Source: Pseudomonadota bacterium (GTDB lineage Bacteria > Pseudomonadota > Gammaproteobacteria > Burkholderiales > Burkholderiaceae_C). From it: a stretch of 25,654 bases of DNA. Positions 6,661-14,838 of this stretch are shown piece after piece. The position numbers were made by a program, and so were the translations under genes. Position 1 is the stretch's first letter. Each line of letters starts with the position of its first letter. The stretch spans positions 1-25,654 of the forward strand of contig JAEZZU010000133.1 of the NCBI GenBank assembly GCA_023418355.1. The letters are read 5' to 3'. Below the pieces are notes generated by a model, which was not told where the DNA came from, ran no database searches, and worked only from the letters and a program-made list of their open reading frames with translations.

Positions 6661-7353
6661 TCAGCCTTTCAGATACTGGTCAAAAAAGGCCAGCGTGCGG
6701 TCCTTGGCCTGCACGGCGCTGGCATCGTCGTAGCTGCCGCGCTGGTCGCAGTTAAAGCCGTGGTCGGCTTCATAGACATGCACCTGCACCTCGGGGTGCG
6801 CGGCGCTGAACTGCTGCACGCTCTCCAGCGAAATGTGCGCATCCTTGGCACCAAAGTGCGCCAGCACGGGCACTTGGGGCTGGCGGGCAATTTCCGGTGG
6901 CACCGTCATGCCGCCGCCGTAGTAGCAGACGGCCGCAGACACCCCATCGATCAGGCTGGCAGCGCGCCAGGTCAGCAGGCCACCCCAGCAAAAGCCCACC
7001 ACGCCCACCTTGCAGCCGCTGTGCTGCGCCACCCACTGCACGGCAGCGCGTACGTCCTGCAGCACACCGTCTCCGGGCAGCGCCTCGGCAGCAGCCTTGA
7101 GCTGTATGCCACGCGCCATGGCCTCTGCGTCATAGCCCAGCTGCACGTCAAACTCCATGCGCGTGAACAGGGCCGGTGCAATCGCCACAAAGCCGCGTGC
7201 GGCCAGTCGGTCGGTCACTGCGCGGATGTGCGAGTTCACGCCAAAAATTTCCTGCAGCACCACCACGGCGCCGCGCGGCGTGCCATCGGGCTGCGCCAGC
7301 CATGCAGGAATTTGCGTGCCATCCTGCGCAGTAAGTTGTACAAACTGACCCAT
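6661..7353 (-). CDS. Dienelactone hydrolase family protein
   Basis: This is a 230-residue alpha/beta hydrolase of the dienelactone hydrolase (carboxymethylenebutenolidase) family. Classical members open the lactone ring of dienelactones in chloroaromatic breakdown, and many relatives act on other substrates. The triad is visible: Cys122 in GFCWGG as nucleophile, Asp171 in GAKDAH and His198 in ADHGFNC. The family glutamate is at position 35 in LQEIFGVN. The ATG at 7353 is preceded by a strong AAGGAGAGG site; the open frame upstream of it is not coding. No catechol or chlorocatechol genes lie nearby, so the role is more likely general than a dedicated aromatic pathway step. It is divergent from the MarC-family gene. 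Confidence 0.92.
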   Translation of the reverse strand: MGQFVQLTAQDGTQIPAWLAQPDGTPRGAVVVLQEIFGVNSHIRAVTDRLAARGFVAIAPALFTRMEFDVQLGYDAEAMARGIQLKAAAEALPGDGVLQDVRAAVQWVAQHSGCKVGVVGFCWGGLLTWRAASLIDGVSAAVCYYGGGMTVPPEIARQPQVPVLAHFGAKDAHISLESVQQFSAAHPEVQVHVYEADHGFNCDQRGSYDDASAVQAKDRTLAFFDQYLKG

Positions 7354-7380
7354 AACTGCCTCTCCTTGTTGTGTCGTGTT

Positions 7381-7405
7381 CCAATGTACACAAGCCCCAC
7401 ATTGG
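7381..7405. promoter_or_regulatory. Dyad between divergent genes, possible operator
   Basis: CCAATGT (7381-7387) and ACATTGG (7399-7405) form a perfect 7-bp inverted repeat with an 11-base centre. It lies in the 127-base gap between the dienelactone hydrolase (minus) and MarC-family (plus) genes, 28 bases upstream of the former start codon. The spacing suits a dimeric regulator on one or both promoters, but no regulator gene is nearby. Confidence 0.3.
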
Positions 7406-7480
7406 CTTGCCATACACAGGTAGCAACTTTAAGCAATCTGCGTTCCACTTGAAGCATCATCACCAGCCTGCTCTTCGCCC

Positions 7481-8113
7481 ATGGATCTCAAACCGCTGAT
7501 TACCCTGGTCGCCATCATCAACCCCCTGGCCATCGTGCCGTTCTTCATTCACTACACCCAGGGGTTTGACGAAGCGCAGAAAGCACAGACCATCCGCGTG
7601 GCGGCCTTCAGCGCCTTTGTGGTGATTGCCGCCTGCGCGCTGCTGGGACTGCAGGTGCTGGATTTCTTCAATATCTCGCTGGAGAGCTTTCAGGTCGGCG
7701 GCGGCCTGCTGCTGCTGACCAGCGCCATCAACATGCTCAATGCGCGCCCCGCCGAGGCGCGTCCCAATGAACCCACGCTGGAAGCCGGTGCCGAAAAAGC
7801 CGCCATGGGCAACAGCATTGCCGTGGTGCCGCTGACCATTCCGCTGCTGACAGGGCCTGCGGCCATGTCCACGGTGGTGATTTATGCCGATCAGGCCACC
7901 AGCTTCTGGCAGCACCTGGCGCTGGTGGGCTATGGCGTGGTGGTGGCCGCCTGTGTGTGGGGGAGTTTTTCCATGGCAGAGCCGATTGCCCGCGTGCTGG
8001 GCAAGACGGGCATCAACGTCATGACCCGCCTGATGGGCCTGATTCTGGCGGCCCTGTCCATCGAGGTGATGGCTGGCGGCCTGGTCAAGCTCTTTCCCGT
8101 GCTCAACGGTTAA
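7481..8113 (+). CDS. MarC family integral membrane protein
   Basis: This is a 210-residue protein of the MarC (UPF0056) family with about six hydrophobic helices. Recognisable segments are the N-terminal IINPLAIVPFFIHYTQGF, the helix GGGLLLLTSAINML, and VVPLTIPLLTGPAAMS, which repeats the NP/GP pattern of the first half as expected for this family's internal duplication. The biochemical function is unknown; the early link to multiple antibiotic resistance in E. coli has not held up. There is no clear ribosome binding site before the ATG. Its stop codon overlaps that of the convergent bacteriohemerythrin gene by 3 bases. Confidence 0.9.
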   Translation: MDLKPLITLVAIINPLAIVPFFIHYTQGFDEAQKAQTIRVAAFSAFVVIAACALLGLQVLDFFNISLESFQVGGGLLLLTSAINMLNARPAEARPNEPTLEAGAEKAAMGNSIAVVPLTIPLLTGPAAMSTVVIYADQATSFWQHLALVGYGVVVAACVWGSFSMAEPIARVLGKTGINVMTRLMGLILAALSIEVMAGGLVKLFPVLNG

Positions 8114-8655
8114 GCGCTGCCCGCGGCGCTGGCGGCCTGCTGCGCCACCTTGTCTACCTGCGCCGCATGCTGCTCATGGTCTTCCTGCCGGGAGCAGGCA
8201 CCACCGCAGCCGCTGATCAAACCCTCTGGCAGGGCCTGGGCGTTGGTCACCGCCCCGGTAGCCGGGTCAAAGCCTACGCTGCCCATGTGCTGCGCCAGCG
8301 CGGCATCCATGGTCTTGGCGTGATGGCTGAACCAGTCGGCCAGCTCAGGCGTCATGCCACGCACCATGCTGCAGTCACCTTCTGCGCAGCGCTTGGCACC
8401 TTCGCGCATGATGTCCAGCACCACCTTGTGCTGGGTGCTGTGGCAGTTGTCGGCCGCAAAGCCTGTGGCCTGCATCCAGCGGTCTTCCTGGCCAAAGTGG
8501 CCTTCGGTATGGGTAATCAATGCCTGCCACAGGGGCAGCAGTGCTTCATCAGCGGCGTTTTCCACGGCGGTCAGCAGCTCGACGAATTCCTTGTGCGTCT
8601 CATCCATGACGGGAACGTTGAGCACCAGGGCTTCGCTCCATTCCAATGTCGCCAT
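8110..8655 (-). CDS. Bacteriohemerythrin
   Basis: This is a 181-residue protein with a hemerythrin four-helix bundle that binds a di-iron centre and, in known members, oxygen. All seven expected ligands are present: His21, His53, Glu57, His72, His76, His112 and Asp117. The core ends near residue 130. A further 50 residues form a tail with SGCGGAC at 148-154 and a charged, alanine-rich end, making it longer than a minimal bacteriohemerythrin (about 130-140 residues). Possible roles are oxygen storage, oxygen delivery to methane- or aromatic-type oxygenases, or sensing; nothing nearby decides. The ATG at 8655 has a strong AAGGAG site. The gene overlaps the MarC-family stop codon tail to tail. 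Confidence 0.9.
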   Translation of the reverse strand: MATLEWSEALVLNVPVMDETHKEFVELLTAVENAADEALLPLWQALITHTEGHFGQEDRWMQATGFAADNCHSTQHKVVLDIMREGAKRCAEGDCSMVRGMTPELADWFSHHAKTMDAALAQHMGSVGFDPATGAVTNAQALPEGLISGCGGACSRQEDHEQHAAQVDKVAQQAASAAGSA

Positions 8656-8782
8656 CTGGCAACTCCTTTGTTCATATGACTTGAATGGCTGCAAGTCTTA
8701 GGCAGCTAAGGTCCACAGGACTTGCTCCACATCAACATCCACCGGTGCCAGACATGGCTTGACACCGTTGTTTCGTCCAGAA

Positions 8783-8820
8783 CAAAAAATCCCCGCCTGG
8801 CGGGGTACGCCAGCGGGGAT
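8783..8820 (-). terminator. Rho-independent terminator of the Mce operon
   Basis: ATCCCCGCCTGGCG (8789-8802) pairs with CGCCAGCGGGGAT (8808-8820) with one bulged base. On the reverse strand it is followed by six T. It lies 22 bases after the stop codon of the last gene of the four-gene lipid transport operon. Confidence 0.85.
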
Positions 8821-8841
8821 GGGGAAGGGCTTTGCAGCGTC

Positions 8842-9525
8842 TCAGCGCGAGGGCTGGAGCACGCCATCCATCCAGGTCACCAGCTGCTGGCCCAGCGTAT
8901 CTACTGCCTGCACCATGGCCTGCACACCGGCTGCGGCATTGAGGGCAGAGGCTGGCTGCTGCACGGTAAACACCTGCTGCGCCAGCAGCACATCGCCCTG
9001 CGGCAATGGGTTGACCAGGGTCGCGCGCAGGCGAATCATGGCGGCGCTTTGCTGTTCGGAGCTGAAGACCTGGCTGAACTCTTCCAGACTCCAGCGCAGC
9101 ACGGGCACGCGCTGCCCCTGCACGGTGGGCAAGGCATCGCCCACATCGGCGTAGAGCACCACACGGCCACCCTGGCTCAGGTGCTCGCCCAGCCGCTGCT
9201 GCACCAGACTGGCGGGCGCAGCACTCCAGCGCGCCTGGCTGTAGGAGTGCAGCACCTGGGCGTCGGCATAGGCCAGGCGATAGCGCATGGCCGTGCTGCC
9301 GTCGCCCAGCAGAGGGGATTGCAGGGGCGCCAGTGCAACGGCTGCAGCCGCTGCCTTGGGCTGCGTCTGGCTGGCGGCTACTGGCGCGGCTGCGCCCAGG
9401 TCATAGCGCACCATGGGGCGTGGGGGCTGTGGCAGGCTGCTGCAGCCTGCGAGCACCAGCGCCAGGGCCATGCCCCACCACCAGCGGCCCTGCTTTGCGG
9501 GGAATGTGGTCTGTGCTTGTTGCAT
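8842..9525 (-). CDS. ABC-type transport auxiliary lipoprotein (PqiC-like)
   Basis: This is a 227-residue lipoprotein with a signal peptide ending in the lipobox LAGC, followed by CSSLPQPPRP. It is predicted to be anchored in the outer membrane. The body (VRYDLGAA, the segment around LAYADAQVLHSYSQARW, and the helix/strand pattern to the end) fits the PqiC/DUF330 family, which works with MCE proteins in moving lipids across the envelope. It is the last gene of the operon, starting just after the MCE gene stops. Two ATGs compete: 9534, and 9525, which has AAGG at a better distance and is used here. This position would be taken by a soluble lipid carrier such as MlaC in classical mla operons. 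Confidence 0.85.
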   Translation of the reverse strand: MQQAQTTFPAKQGRWWWGMALALVLAGCSSLPQPPRPMVRYDLGAAAPVAASQTQPKAAAAAVALAPLQSPLLGDGSTAMRYRLAYADAQVLHSYSQARWSAAPASLVQQRLGEHLSQGGRVVLYADVGDALPTVQGQRVPVLRWSLEEFSQVFSSEQQSAAMIRLRATLVNPLPQGDVLLAQQVFTVQQPASALNAAAGVQAMVQAVDTLGQQLVTWMDGVLQPSR

Positions 9526-9536
9526 GTTGTCCATCC

Positions 9537-10517
9537 TTATCGTCCAGTAGCGGGGGCCACAAAGCCGGGTTCACCGGGGCCTGGCAGCTGGGGCGAGCCA
9601 AAAATCAAAGCCTGCGGATTGGCGCCAAAGCTGCTGGCCGCACCGCCGAGCTGGCGGGCAGCGGTAGACACATCGTCCGCCGCCTGGTTGATGCTGGGCA
9701 AGGTGGTGCGGTCAAACCGCTCGGCAGCCCGTGCCATGGACTGCGCGCTGTTGGCCACCTGCTCCAGTGCGCCGCCGGGTTGCTGGGCCGCCTGGGTCAT
9801 CTGGTGCACATCCCGCACCAGATCGGCAGCTTCCGTCCCGGCGCGCGTCAGCGCCTGCATGGCCTTGCGTGCATCCTCGGCAATCGCTGGGAACTCCTGC
9901 ACCGCAGGGGCCACCTTGTCGTGCAGCGTGGTGTTGATGGCGCGCGTGGTCTCACTCACATTGCCTGCCGCCTGCGCCAGGTTTTCCAGCAGCTGGCTGA
10001 AGCGCTCCTGGTTGGCATCCCCGAGCAGCTGGTTGATGCGGGCCGTGGCCTCGTCCACGCGGGTGAGGATGTTCATGCCCTGGTCGGCCAGCACGTTCAG
10101 CTGCGAAGCCTTCATCAGCAGGCGCGGAATATCGCTCTCGCCCGTGGGCAGCGCTTCCTTCAGGGGTGGCACCAGATCGTCCAGCTGCACATAGGCCAGC
10201 CCTGTCACGCCCTGGTAGCCCAGCGTGCCATAGGTGCCCGTGGGTGTCACCGGGGCCTTGCTGTCTACGGCAATGCGAATCAGCACCTGGCCCTTGTGCA
10301 CATCGTCAAAACTGATGAGTGTGACCTTGCCGACGGCCACGCCCTTGTAGCGCACCGTGGCCTGGTTCTGCAGGCCGCTGATGGCTTCTTCCGTGGTGAG
10401 CTCGAACTCCCGGTAATCGTTGCGATCGCGTGTGAGCCAGAGCGTCAGCCCGATCAGCAGTGCCAGCAGACACAGCACAAAGCAGCCTGCGGCCATGGCA
10501 TGTGATTTGTTTTCCAT
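9537..10517 (-). CDS. MCE-domain lipid transport protein (MlaD family)
   Basis: This is a 326-residue protein with one N-terminal membrane helix (about residues 9-29) and an MCE domain (about 38-115, with VRYKGVAVGKV and GYQGVTGLAYVQL). A long, mostly helical C-terminal part follows, with repeated short runs of Ala, Gln and Thr suited to a coiled needle. MCE proteins form hexameric rings in the periplasm that carry phospholipids between the two membranes. The C-terminal region is longer than in E. coli MlaD (about 180 residues) and fits the larger MCE proteins of betaproteobacteria. It starts 2 bases after the ATPase gene ends. Confidence 0.92.
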   Translation of the reverse strand: MENKSHAMAAGCFVLCLLALLIGLTLWLTRDRNDYREFELTTEEAISGLQNQATVRYKGVAVGKVTLISFDDVHKGQVLIRIAVDSKAPVTPTGTYGTLGYQGVTGLAYVQLDDLVPPLKEALPTGESDIPRLLMKASQLNVLADQGMNILTRVDEATARINQLLGDANQERFSQLLENLAQAAGNVSETTRAINTTLHDKVAPAVQEFPAIAEDARKAMQALTRAGTEAADLVRDVHQMTQAAQQPGGALEQVANSAQSMARAAERFDRTTLPSINQAADDVSTAARQLGGAASSFGANPQALIFGSPQLPGPGEPGFVAPATGR

Positions 10518-10519
10518 GC

Positions 10520-11332
10520 TTATTGCCCTCCAACAGGGGCGGGAGCCATGGCGCGCCGGCCACGCTCTCCCTGAAAAAACGTGTGAATAAACGGATGGTC
10601 GAACTGCGCCACCTCTCGCGGCGTGCCCGTCACAATGACGCGCTTTTCAGCCAGCACCGCCACGCGGCTGGACAGCGCAAACAGCGTGTCCAGGTCATGC
10701 GTGACCATGATCATGGTCAGACCCAGATCGTCGTGCAGCTCACGCAGCAGTTCGCAGAATTCGTCAGAGCTGGTGGGGTCCAGCCCCGCCGTGGGCTCAT
10801 CCAGCAGCAGCAGGGGCGGGTCCATGATGAGGGCGCGGGCCAGTGCCACGCGCTTGATCATGCCGCCCGAAAGATCCGATGGCATGCGCGTGGCATGCTC
10901 GGGCTTGAGGCCCACCATCTGCAGCTTGATCATGGCCGCTTCATCGACCATGGCATCGGGCAATGTGCCCTGCTCGCGCAGCGCAAAGCCGATGTTCTCC
11001 AGCACATTGAAGGCCGAATACAGTGCCCCCTGCTGGAACAGCATGCCCACACGGGAGGCTGCCTGAGCATTGCACAGCTGCGCCGCCGGGCGGCCGAGCG
11101 TGGTCACCGTGCCCTTGCCCGGCTGCAGCAGGCCCAGAATCTGGCGCAGCAGCACGGTCTTGCCCGTGCCGGAGCCACCGACGATGGACAGCATTTCACC
11201 CTGATACACCGTCAGATCCAGATCCTGGTGCACCGCGAACGCTCGCTCACCTTCGCCAAAAATGCTCCACAGCTTGTCGATCACGACCACCGGAGGTGTC
11301 GCTGCAGCAGGGGTACTGGCAGTCACTGTCAT
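10520..11332 (-). CDS. ABC transporter ATP-binding protein (MlaF family)
   Basis: This is a 270-residue cytoplasmic ATPase that powers the lipid transporter. Walker A is GGSGTGKT (52-59), the ABC signature is LSGGM (154-158, with the Met typical of MlaF/MceG rather than the usual Q), Walker B is LLLLDEP (174-180) and the H-loop histidine is at 212. It begins 3 bases after the permease gene ends and is followed almost directly by the MCE gene, so the cassette is translated as a tight operon. Substrate direction (import or export of phospholipid) cannot be decided from sequence. Confidence 0.93.
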   Translation of the reverse strand: MTVTASTPAAATPPVVVIDKLWSIFGEGERAFAVHQDLDLTVYQGEMLSIVGGSGTGKTVLLRQILGLLQPGKGTVTTLGRPAAQLCNAQAASRVGMLFQQGALYSAFNVLENIGFALREQGTLPDAMVDEAAMIKLQMVGLKPEHATRMPSDLSGGMIKRVALARALIMDPPLLLLDEPTAGLDPTSSDEFCELLRELHDDLGLTMIMVTHDLDTLFALSSRVAVLAEKRVIVTGTPREVAQFDHPFIHTFFQGERGRRAMAPAPVGGQ

Positions 11333-11335
11333 GGC

Positions 11336-12466
11336 TTAGAACCCCACATTCTTGAAGGCCACCGCAAAAATCGCATCCACCACGATCACCATGGTGATGG
11401 ACGACACCACCGAGGCCGTGGTGCCCGCGCCCAGGCTCTGGGTATTGGGCTTGACCTGCAAGCCCCAGTGGCAGCCTATCAATGCAATAAACGCCCCGAA
11501 CACCACCGACTTGGCCGTGGCCAGCCCCAGGTTGCCAATGCTCACGGCACTGGGCAGTGCTTCCACAAAATAGGCGGCAGAAATGCCCAGCGTCAGGTCT
11601 GACGCCAGCATGCCGCCACCCAGCGATGCCAGCGTAGTCCACAGGCTGATCAAGGGCATGGCCAGCGCCAGCGCCATGGCACGCGGCATGACCAGACGGA
11701 ATCCCTGCCGTATGCCCATGACCTGCATGGCATCCAGCTCTTCGGTCACGCGCATCACGCCAATCTGTGCCGTGATGGCCGAGCCCGAACGGCCTGCCAC
11801 CAGAATCGCCGCCAGCAGGGGGCCCAGCTCCCGCACCAGCGAGATGCCCAGAATGTCCACGATAAAAGTCTCAGCGCCGAACTGCCGCAGCTGCAGCGCC
11901 ATCAGATAGGCCAGCACCACCCCGATCAGAAAGCCCACCAGCGCCGTGATCGGCAGCGCCATGGCACCCATGCTGTACAGATGGCCAGAAAAATCGCGCC
12001 AGGGTCCCTGGCGGGGATGGCGAATCAGGTAGCCCAGATCCAGCACCAGCTGACCAATCAGCTCCACCAGATGCCGCATGTGATCCAGCGCCCGCAGCAC
12101 GAGCAGGCCCAGCTGGTTGACACGGTCCATGAGCCCCATGGCTGGGCGCTGCGGCAAAGGCGCGCGCTGGAACCTGGCCACGCGCTCGATCATGGCGCGC
12201 TGCGCCTCGGTAGTACGTACACGCGCTGGCCACTGGTGCTGCCAGTGCTGCCACAGCAGCTGTGCACCAATGTGGTCCAGCCACTGCAGAGATGCCAGAT
12301 CCCAGCCCACATCCGGGGTGACCTGATGATCGCGCAGTGTCTGTGTCAGCGCCTTCCAGCTGGCGCGCTGCCCGAGCTCTGCCGCACCCCAGCGCCCTTG
12401 CAGCTGCACCCATGCCCCCTGTGCATCGGTGGTGGTGTGCAGTCGCGGTGAGGTGTCGTCGTTCAT
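11336..12466 (-). CDS. MlaE-family permease with N-terminal STAS-like domain
   Basis: This is a 376-residue inner-membrane permease. Residues from about 130 match MlaE, with helices around ALVGFLIGVVLAYLMALQL, the conserved segment SLVRELGPLLAAILVAGRSG and the cytoplasmic-loop motif EELDAMQVMGI. The first 100 residues are soluble and look like a STAS domain (the fold of MlaB), including DLASLQWLDHIGAQLLW. So the MlaB-like subunit seems fused to the permease. It is the first gene of the operon. A promoter should lie in the 206-base gap shared with the divergent GMC oxidoreductase gene, but I see no convincing one. Confidence 0.9.
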   Translation of the reverse strand: MNDDTSPRLHTTTDAQGAWVQLQGRWGAAELGQRASWKALTQTLRDHQVTPDVGWDLASLQWLDHIGAQLLWQHWQHQWPARVRTTEAQRAMIERVARFQRAPLPQRPAMGLMDRVNQLGLLVLRALDHMRHLVELIGQLVLDLGYLIRHPRQGPWRDFSGHLYSMGAMALPITALVGFLIGVVLAYLMALQLRQFGAETFIVDILGISLVRELGPLLAAILVAGRSGSAITAQIGVMRVTEELDAMQVMGIRQGFRLVMPRAMALALAMPLISLWTTLASLGGGMLASDLTLGISAAYFVEALPSAVSIGNLGLATAKSVVFGAFIALIGCHWGLQVKPNTQSLGAGTTASVVSSITMVIVVDAIFAVAFKNVGF

Positions 12467-12672
12467 AGCGGTACGTAAAGCCCTGGAGCCGCAAGCTTAC
12501 AAGCATTCACACAATTCCTCACCATGCAAGCTGACAGATCCGTCCAATGTCCATGTCCTCCTACACGACCTCATAGTTTCCCTATCGACACATTGCGCCT
12601 TCTTCCCACAATGCGAGAGGAGCGTCTTGCATCAGGGCGTCAAGGATTTTCACCACTGCGATCAGGAGCATC
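12467..12672. other. Divergent intergenic region, Mce operon / GMC oxidoreductase
   Basis: The 206 bases between two divergent genes must hold promoters for both. An AGGAG ribosome binding site precedes the plus-strand start. I could not find a good -35/-10 pair on either strand, nor a strong dyad or hairpin. Confidence 0.5.
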
Positions 12673-14418
12673 ATGAGCGAGACCACGTTTGACTACATTG
12701 TCATAGGAGGCGGTACAGCGGGCGCATTGCTGTGCAATCGGCTGACGGCAAACCGCAATGTGCGCGTGCTGCTCATCGAAGCTGGTCGCAAGGACGACTA
12801 CCACTGGATCCACATTCCTGTGGGCTATCTGTACTGCATTGGCAATCCACGCACCGACTGGCTCTACCAGACCGAGGCTATAGACGGGCTCAATGGCCGC
12901 AGCCTGCGCTATCCACGTGGCAAGACGCTGGGTGGGTGCTCCAGCATCAACGGCATGATCTACATGCGCGGCCAGGCCCGCGACTATGACCACTGGGCCG
13001 AACTGACCGGTGATGACACCTGGCGCTGGGACAACGTACTGCCCGCCTTCAAGCGGCATGAAAGCCACTGGCGACTGGACGAAGGCCAGCCCCAGGACCC
13101 GGAATTTGCCGCGCTGCATGGAGCCAAGGGCGAGTGGCGCGTGGAAAAGCAGCGCCTGCGCTGGGACATTCTGGATGCCTTTGCCCAGGCGGCGCAGCAG
13201 GCAGGCATTCCCACTACGGATGACTTCAACGGTGGCAACAACGAAGGCGTCGGCTACTTTGAGGTCAACCAGAAAAACGGGCTGCGCTGGAATACGGCCA
13301 AGGCTTTTTTGCGCCCCAAGTGCTATGGCCGCCCCAATTTTGAGATGTGGACCATGGCCCATGCCAAGAGCCTGGCGCTGGAACGCCAGAGCGACGGCAG
13401 CCTGCGCTGCACCGGCGTACGGGTGTGGGATGGGACAGAAATCGTCCAACTGACTGCCACGCAGGAGGTACTGGTCTGCGCCGGAGCGATTAATTCCCCG
13501 CAACTGCTGCAGTTATCAGGCATTGGCCCTGCCCAACTGCTGCACGACAAAGGAATTCCACTGCAGATAGACCTGCCCGGCGTGGGCGCCAACTTGCAGG
13601 ACCATCTGCAGATTCGCTCGGTCTACAAAGTCCAGGGCTGCCCCACACTCAACACCATGGCTTCCAGCAGCCTGGGCAAGCTGCGCATGGGCATGGAATA
13701 TCTGCTGCGCCGCACCGGCCCGCTGAGCATGGCACCCTCACAGCTGGGTGCCTTCACGCGCAGCCGCCCGGACCTGCCACACCCCAATCTGCAATACCAC
13801 GTGCAACCGCTGTCGCTGGATGCCTTTGGTGAGCCGCTGCACAGCTTCCCGGCGTTCACGGCCAGCGTCTGCAACCTCAACCCCACCAGCCGCGGCAGCG
13901 TCACCATCCAAAGCCCGAATTTTGAGGAAGCGCCAGCAATTGCCCCCAACTACCTGAGCACCCCCGAAGACCAGCAGGTGGCCATCGACAGCCTGCGCCT
14001 GACGCGACGCATCGTGAGCCAGCCTGCGCTGGCGCGCTACCAGCCCGAGGAATACAAGCCCGGTGCGCAGTACCAGAGCGATGAGGCGCTGCTGAAGCTG
14101 GCCGGAGACATTGCCACCACCATCTTCCACCCCGTGGGCACTACCAAGATGGGCCACGACCATGACCCCATGGCCGTGCTCGACAGCCGCCTGCGCGTAC
14201 GCGGCGTACAGGGGCTGCGTGTGGTGGATGCCGGAGCCATGCCCACCATCACCAGCGGCAACACCAACAGCCCCACGCTGATGCTGGCAGAAAAAGCGGC
14301 CGAATGGATTCGCGCTGACTACCAGGCCAGCCAAGGCATCCATGCCACCACAGTCGTAGATACGGTGATTCCCGTCCAGGAAACAGCACAGGCCGAACCT
14401 GCATCGCTCACGGTGTAG
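12673..14418 (+). CDS. GMC family oxidoreductase (choline dehydrogenase-like)
   Basis: This is a 581-residue FAD-dependent alcohol oxidoreductase. The ADP-binding GGGTAG motif is at 12-17, the first GMC signature at about 83-100 (GKTLGGCSSINGMIYMRG), the second around 270-285 (GAINSPQLLQLSGIG) and the catalytic histidine near 486 in FHPVGTTKMG. A partner Asn lies in SGNTNSPT near 530. These place it with choline, alcohol and polyethylene glycol dehydrogenases. It lacks nearby betB, betI or choline transport genes, so choline is not supported as its substrate. The C-terminal 30 residues after WIRADYQ are variable and probably unstructured. An AGGAG site precedes the ATG. It stands alone on its strand. 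Confidence 0.9.
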   Translation: MSETTFDYIVIGGGTAGALLCNRLTANRNVRVLLIEAGRKDDYHWIHIPVGYLYCIGNPRTDWLYQTEAIDGLNGRSLRYPRGKTLGGCSSINGMIYMRGQARDYDHWAELTGDDTWRWDNVLPAFKRHESHWRLDEGQPQDPEFAALHGAKGEWRVEKQRLRWDILDAFAQAAQQAGIPTTDDFNGGNNEGVGYFEVNQKNGLRWNTAKAFLRPKCYGRPNFEMWTMAHAKSLALERQSDGSLRCTGVRVWDGTEIVQLTATQEVLVCAGAINSPQLLQLSGIGPAQLLHDKGIPLQIDLPGVGANLQDHLQIRSVYKVQGCPTLNTMASSSLGKLRMGMEYLLRRTGPLSMAPSQLGAFTRSRPDLPHPNLQYHVQPLSLDAFGEPLHSFPAFTASVCNLNPTSRGSVTIQSPNFEEAPAIAPNYLSTPEDQQVAIDSLRLTRRIVSQPALARYQPEEYKPGAQYQSDEALLKLAGDIATTIFHPVGTTKMGHDHDPMAVLDSRLRVRGVQGLRVVDAGAMPTITSGNTNSPTLMLAEKAAEWIRADYQASQGIHATTVVDTVIPVQETAQAEPASLTV

Positions 14419-14445
14419 AACGCACCAGCCTGGAGCCCTTTCGCC

Positions 14446-14766
14446 CTAGCGCAGGCCGCCGACATAGCGTGGAGGCTCATCTGCCTCCGGCACCGTACTG
14501 GCAGCACGCAGGCCTTCGCTCACGCGCTGTACCAGTGGAGGCGCCTTGGCGGCAGGTGCGGCCTGCAGCATGGCATCCAGCCTGCTGGCCAGCTCAGCCA
14601 GCGCAGGGTCATCGAGCTCCTGCGCTTTTTCATGCGCAAACCGCACCATGGCTTGCGCATAGACATCGTTGACCGCCATCCAGTCTGTATCGGTTACGCG
14701 GCCCGCCTTGCGGCGCAGCGCAACATGCAAATGGGCGGCTACGGCGACACGTTCACTGTTTGCCAT
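14446..14766 (-). CDS. Small uncharacterised protein downstream of amt
   Basis: This is a 106-residue protein I do not recognise. The first half (MANSERVAVAAHLHVALRRK, then VTDTDWMAVNDVYAQAMVRF) is predicted to be helical, and the middle is a charged helix (ELDDPALAELASRLDAML). The end is rich in Ala and Pro and probably disordered. It has no signal peptide, cysteine or membrane segment. A strong AAGGAGAG ribosome binding site and its position 72 bases after amt on the same strand support a real gene in the same transcript. It converges on the GMC oxidoreductase gene with a 27-base gap. No function is proposed. Confidence 0.75.
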   Translation of the reverse strand: MANSERVAVAAHLHVALRRKAGRVTDTDWMAVNDVYAQAMVRFAHEKAQELDDPALAELASRLDAMLQAAPAAKAPPLVQRVSEGLRAASTVPEADEPPRYVGGLR

Positions 14767-14838
14767 CTTGCTCTCCTTGCTGGCTACCTGGTGCGCAGGC
14801 AGCCCGGTTAGCCCACAGACACCAGCGCACCAAGGCGC

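Noticed and set aside
12673..14418. Naming the GMC oxidoreductase betA
   Set aside because: The family is clear, but no betB, betI or choline transporter is nearby and related enzymes act on many alcohols.
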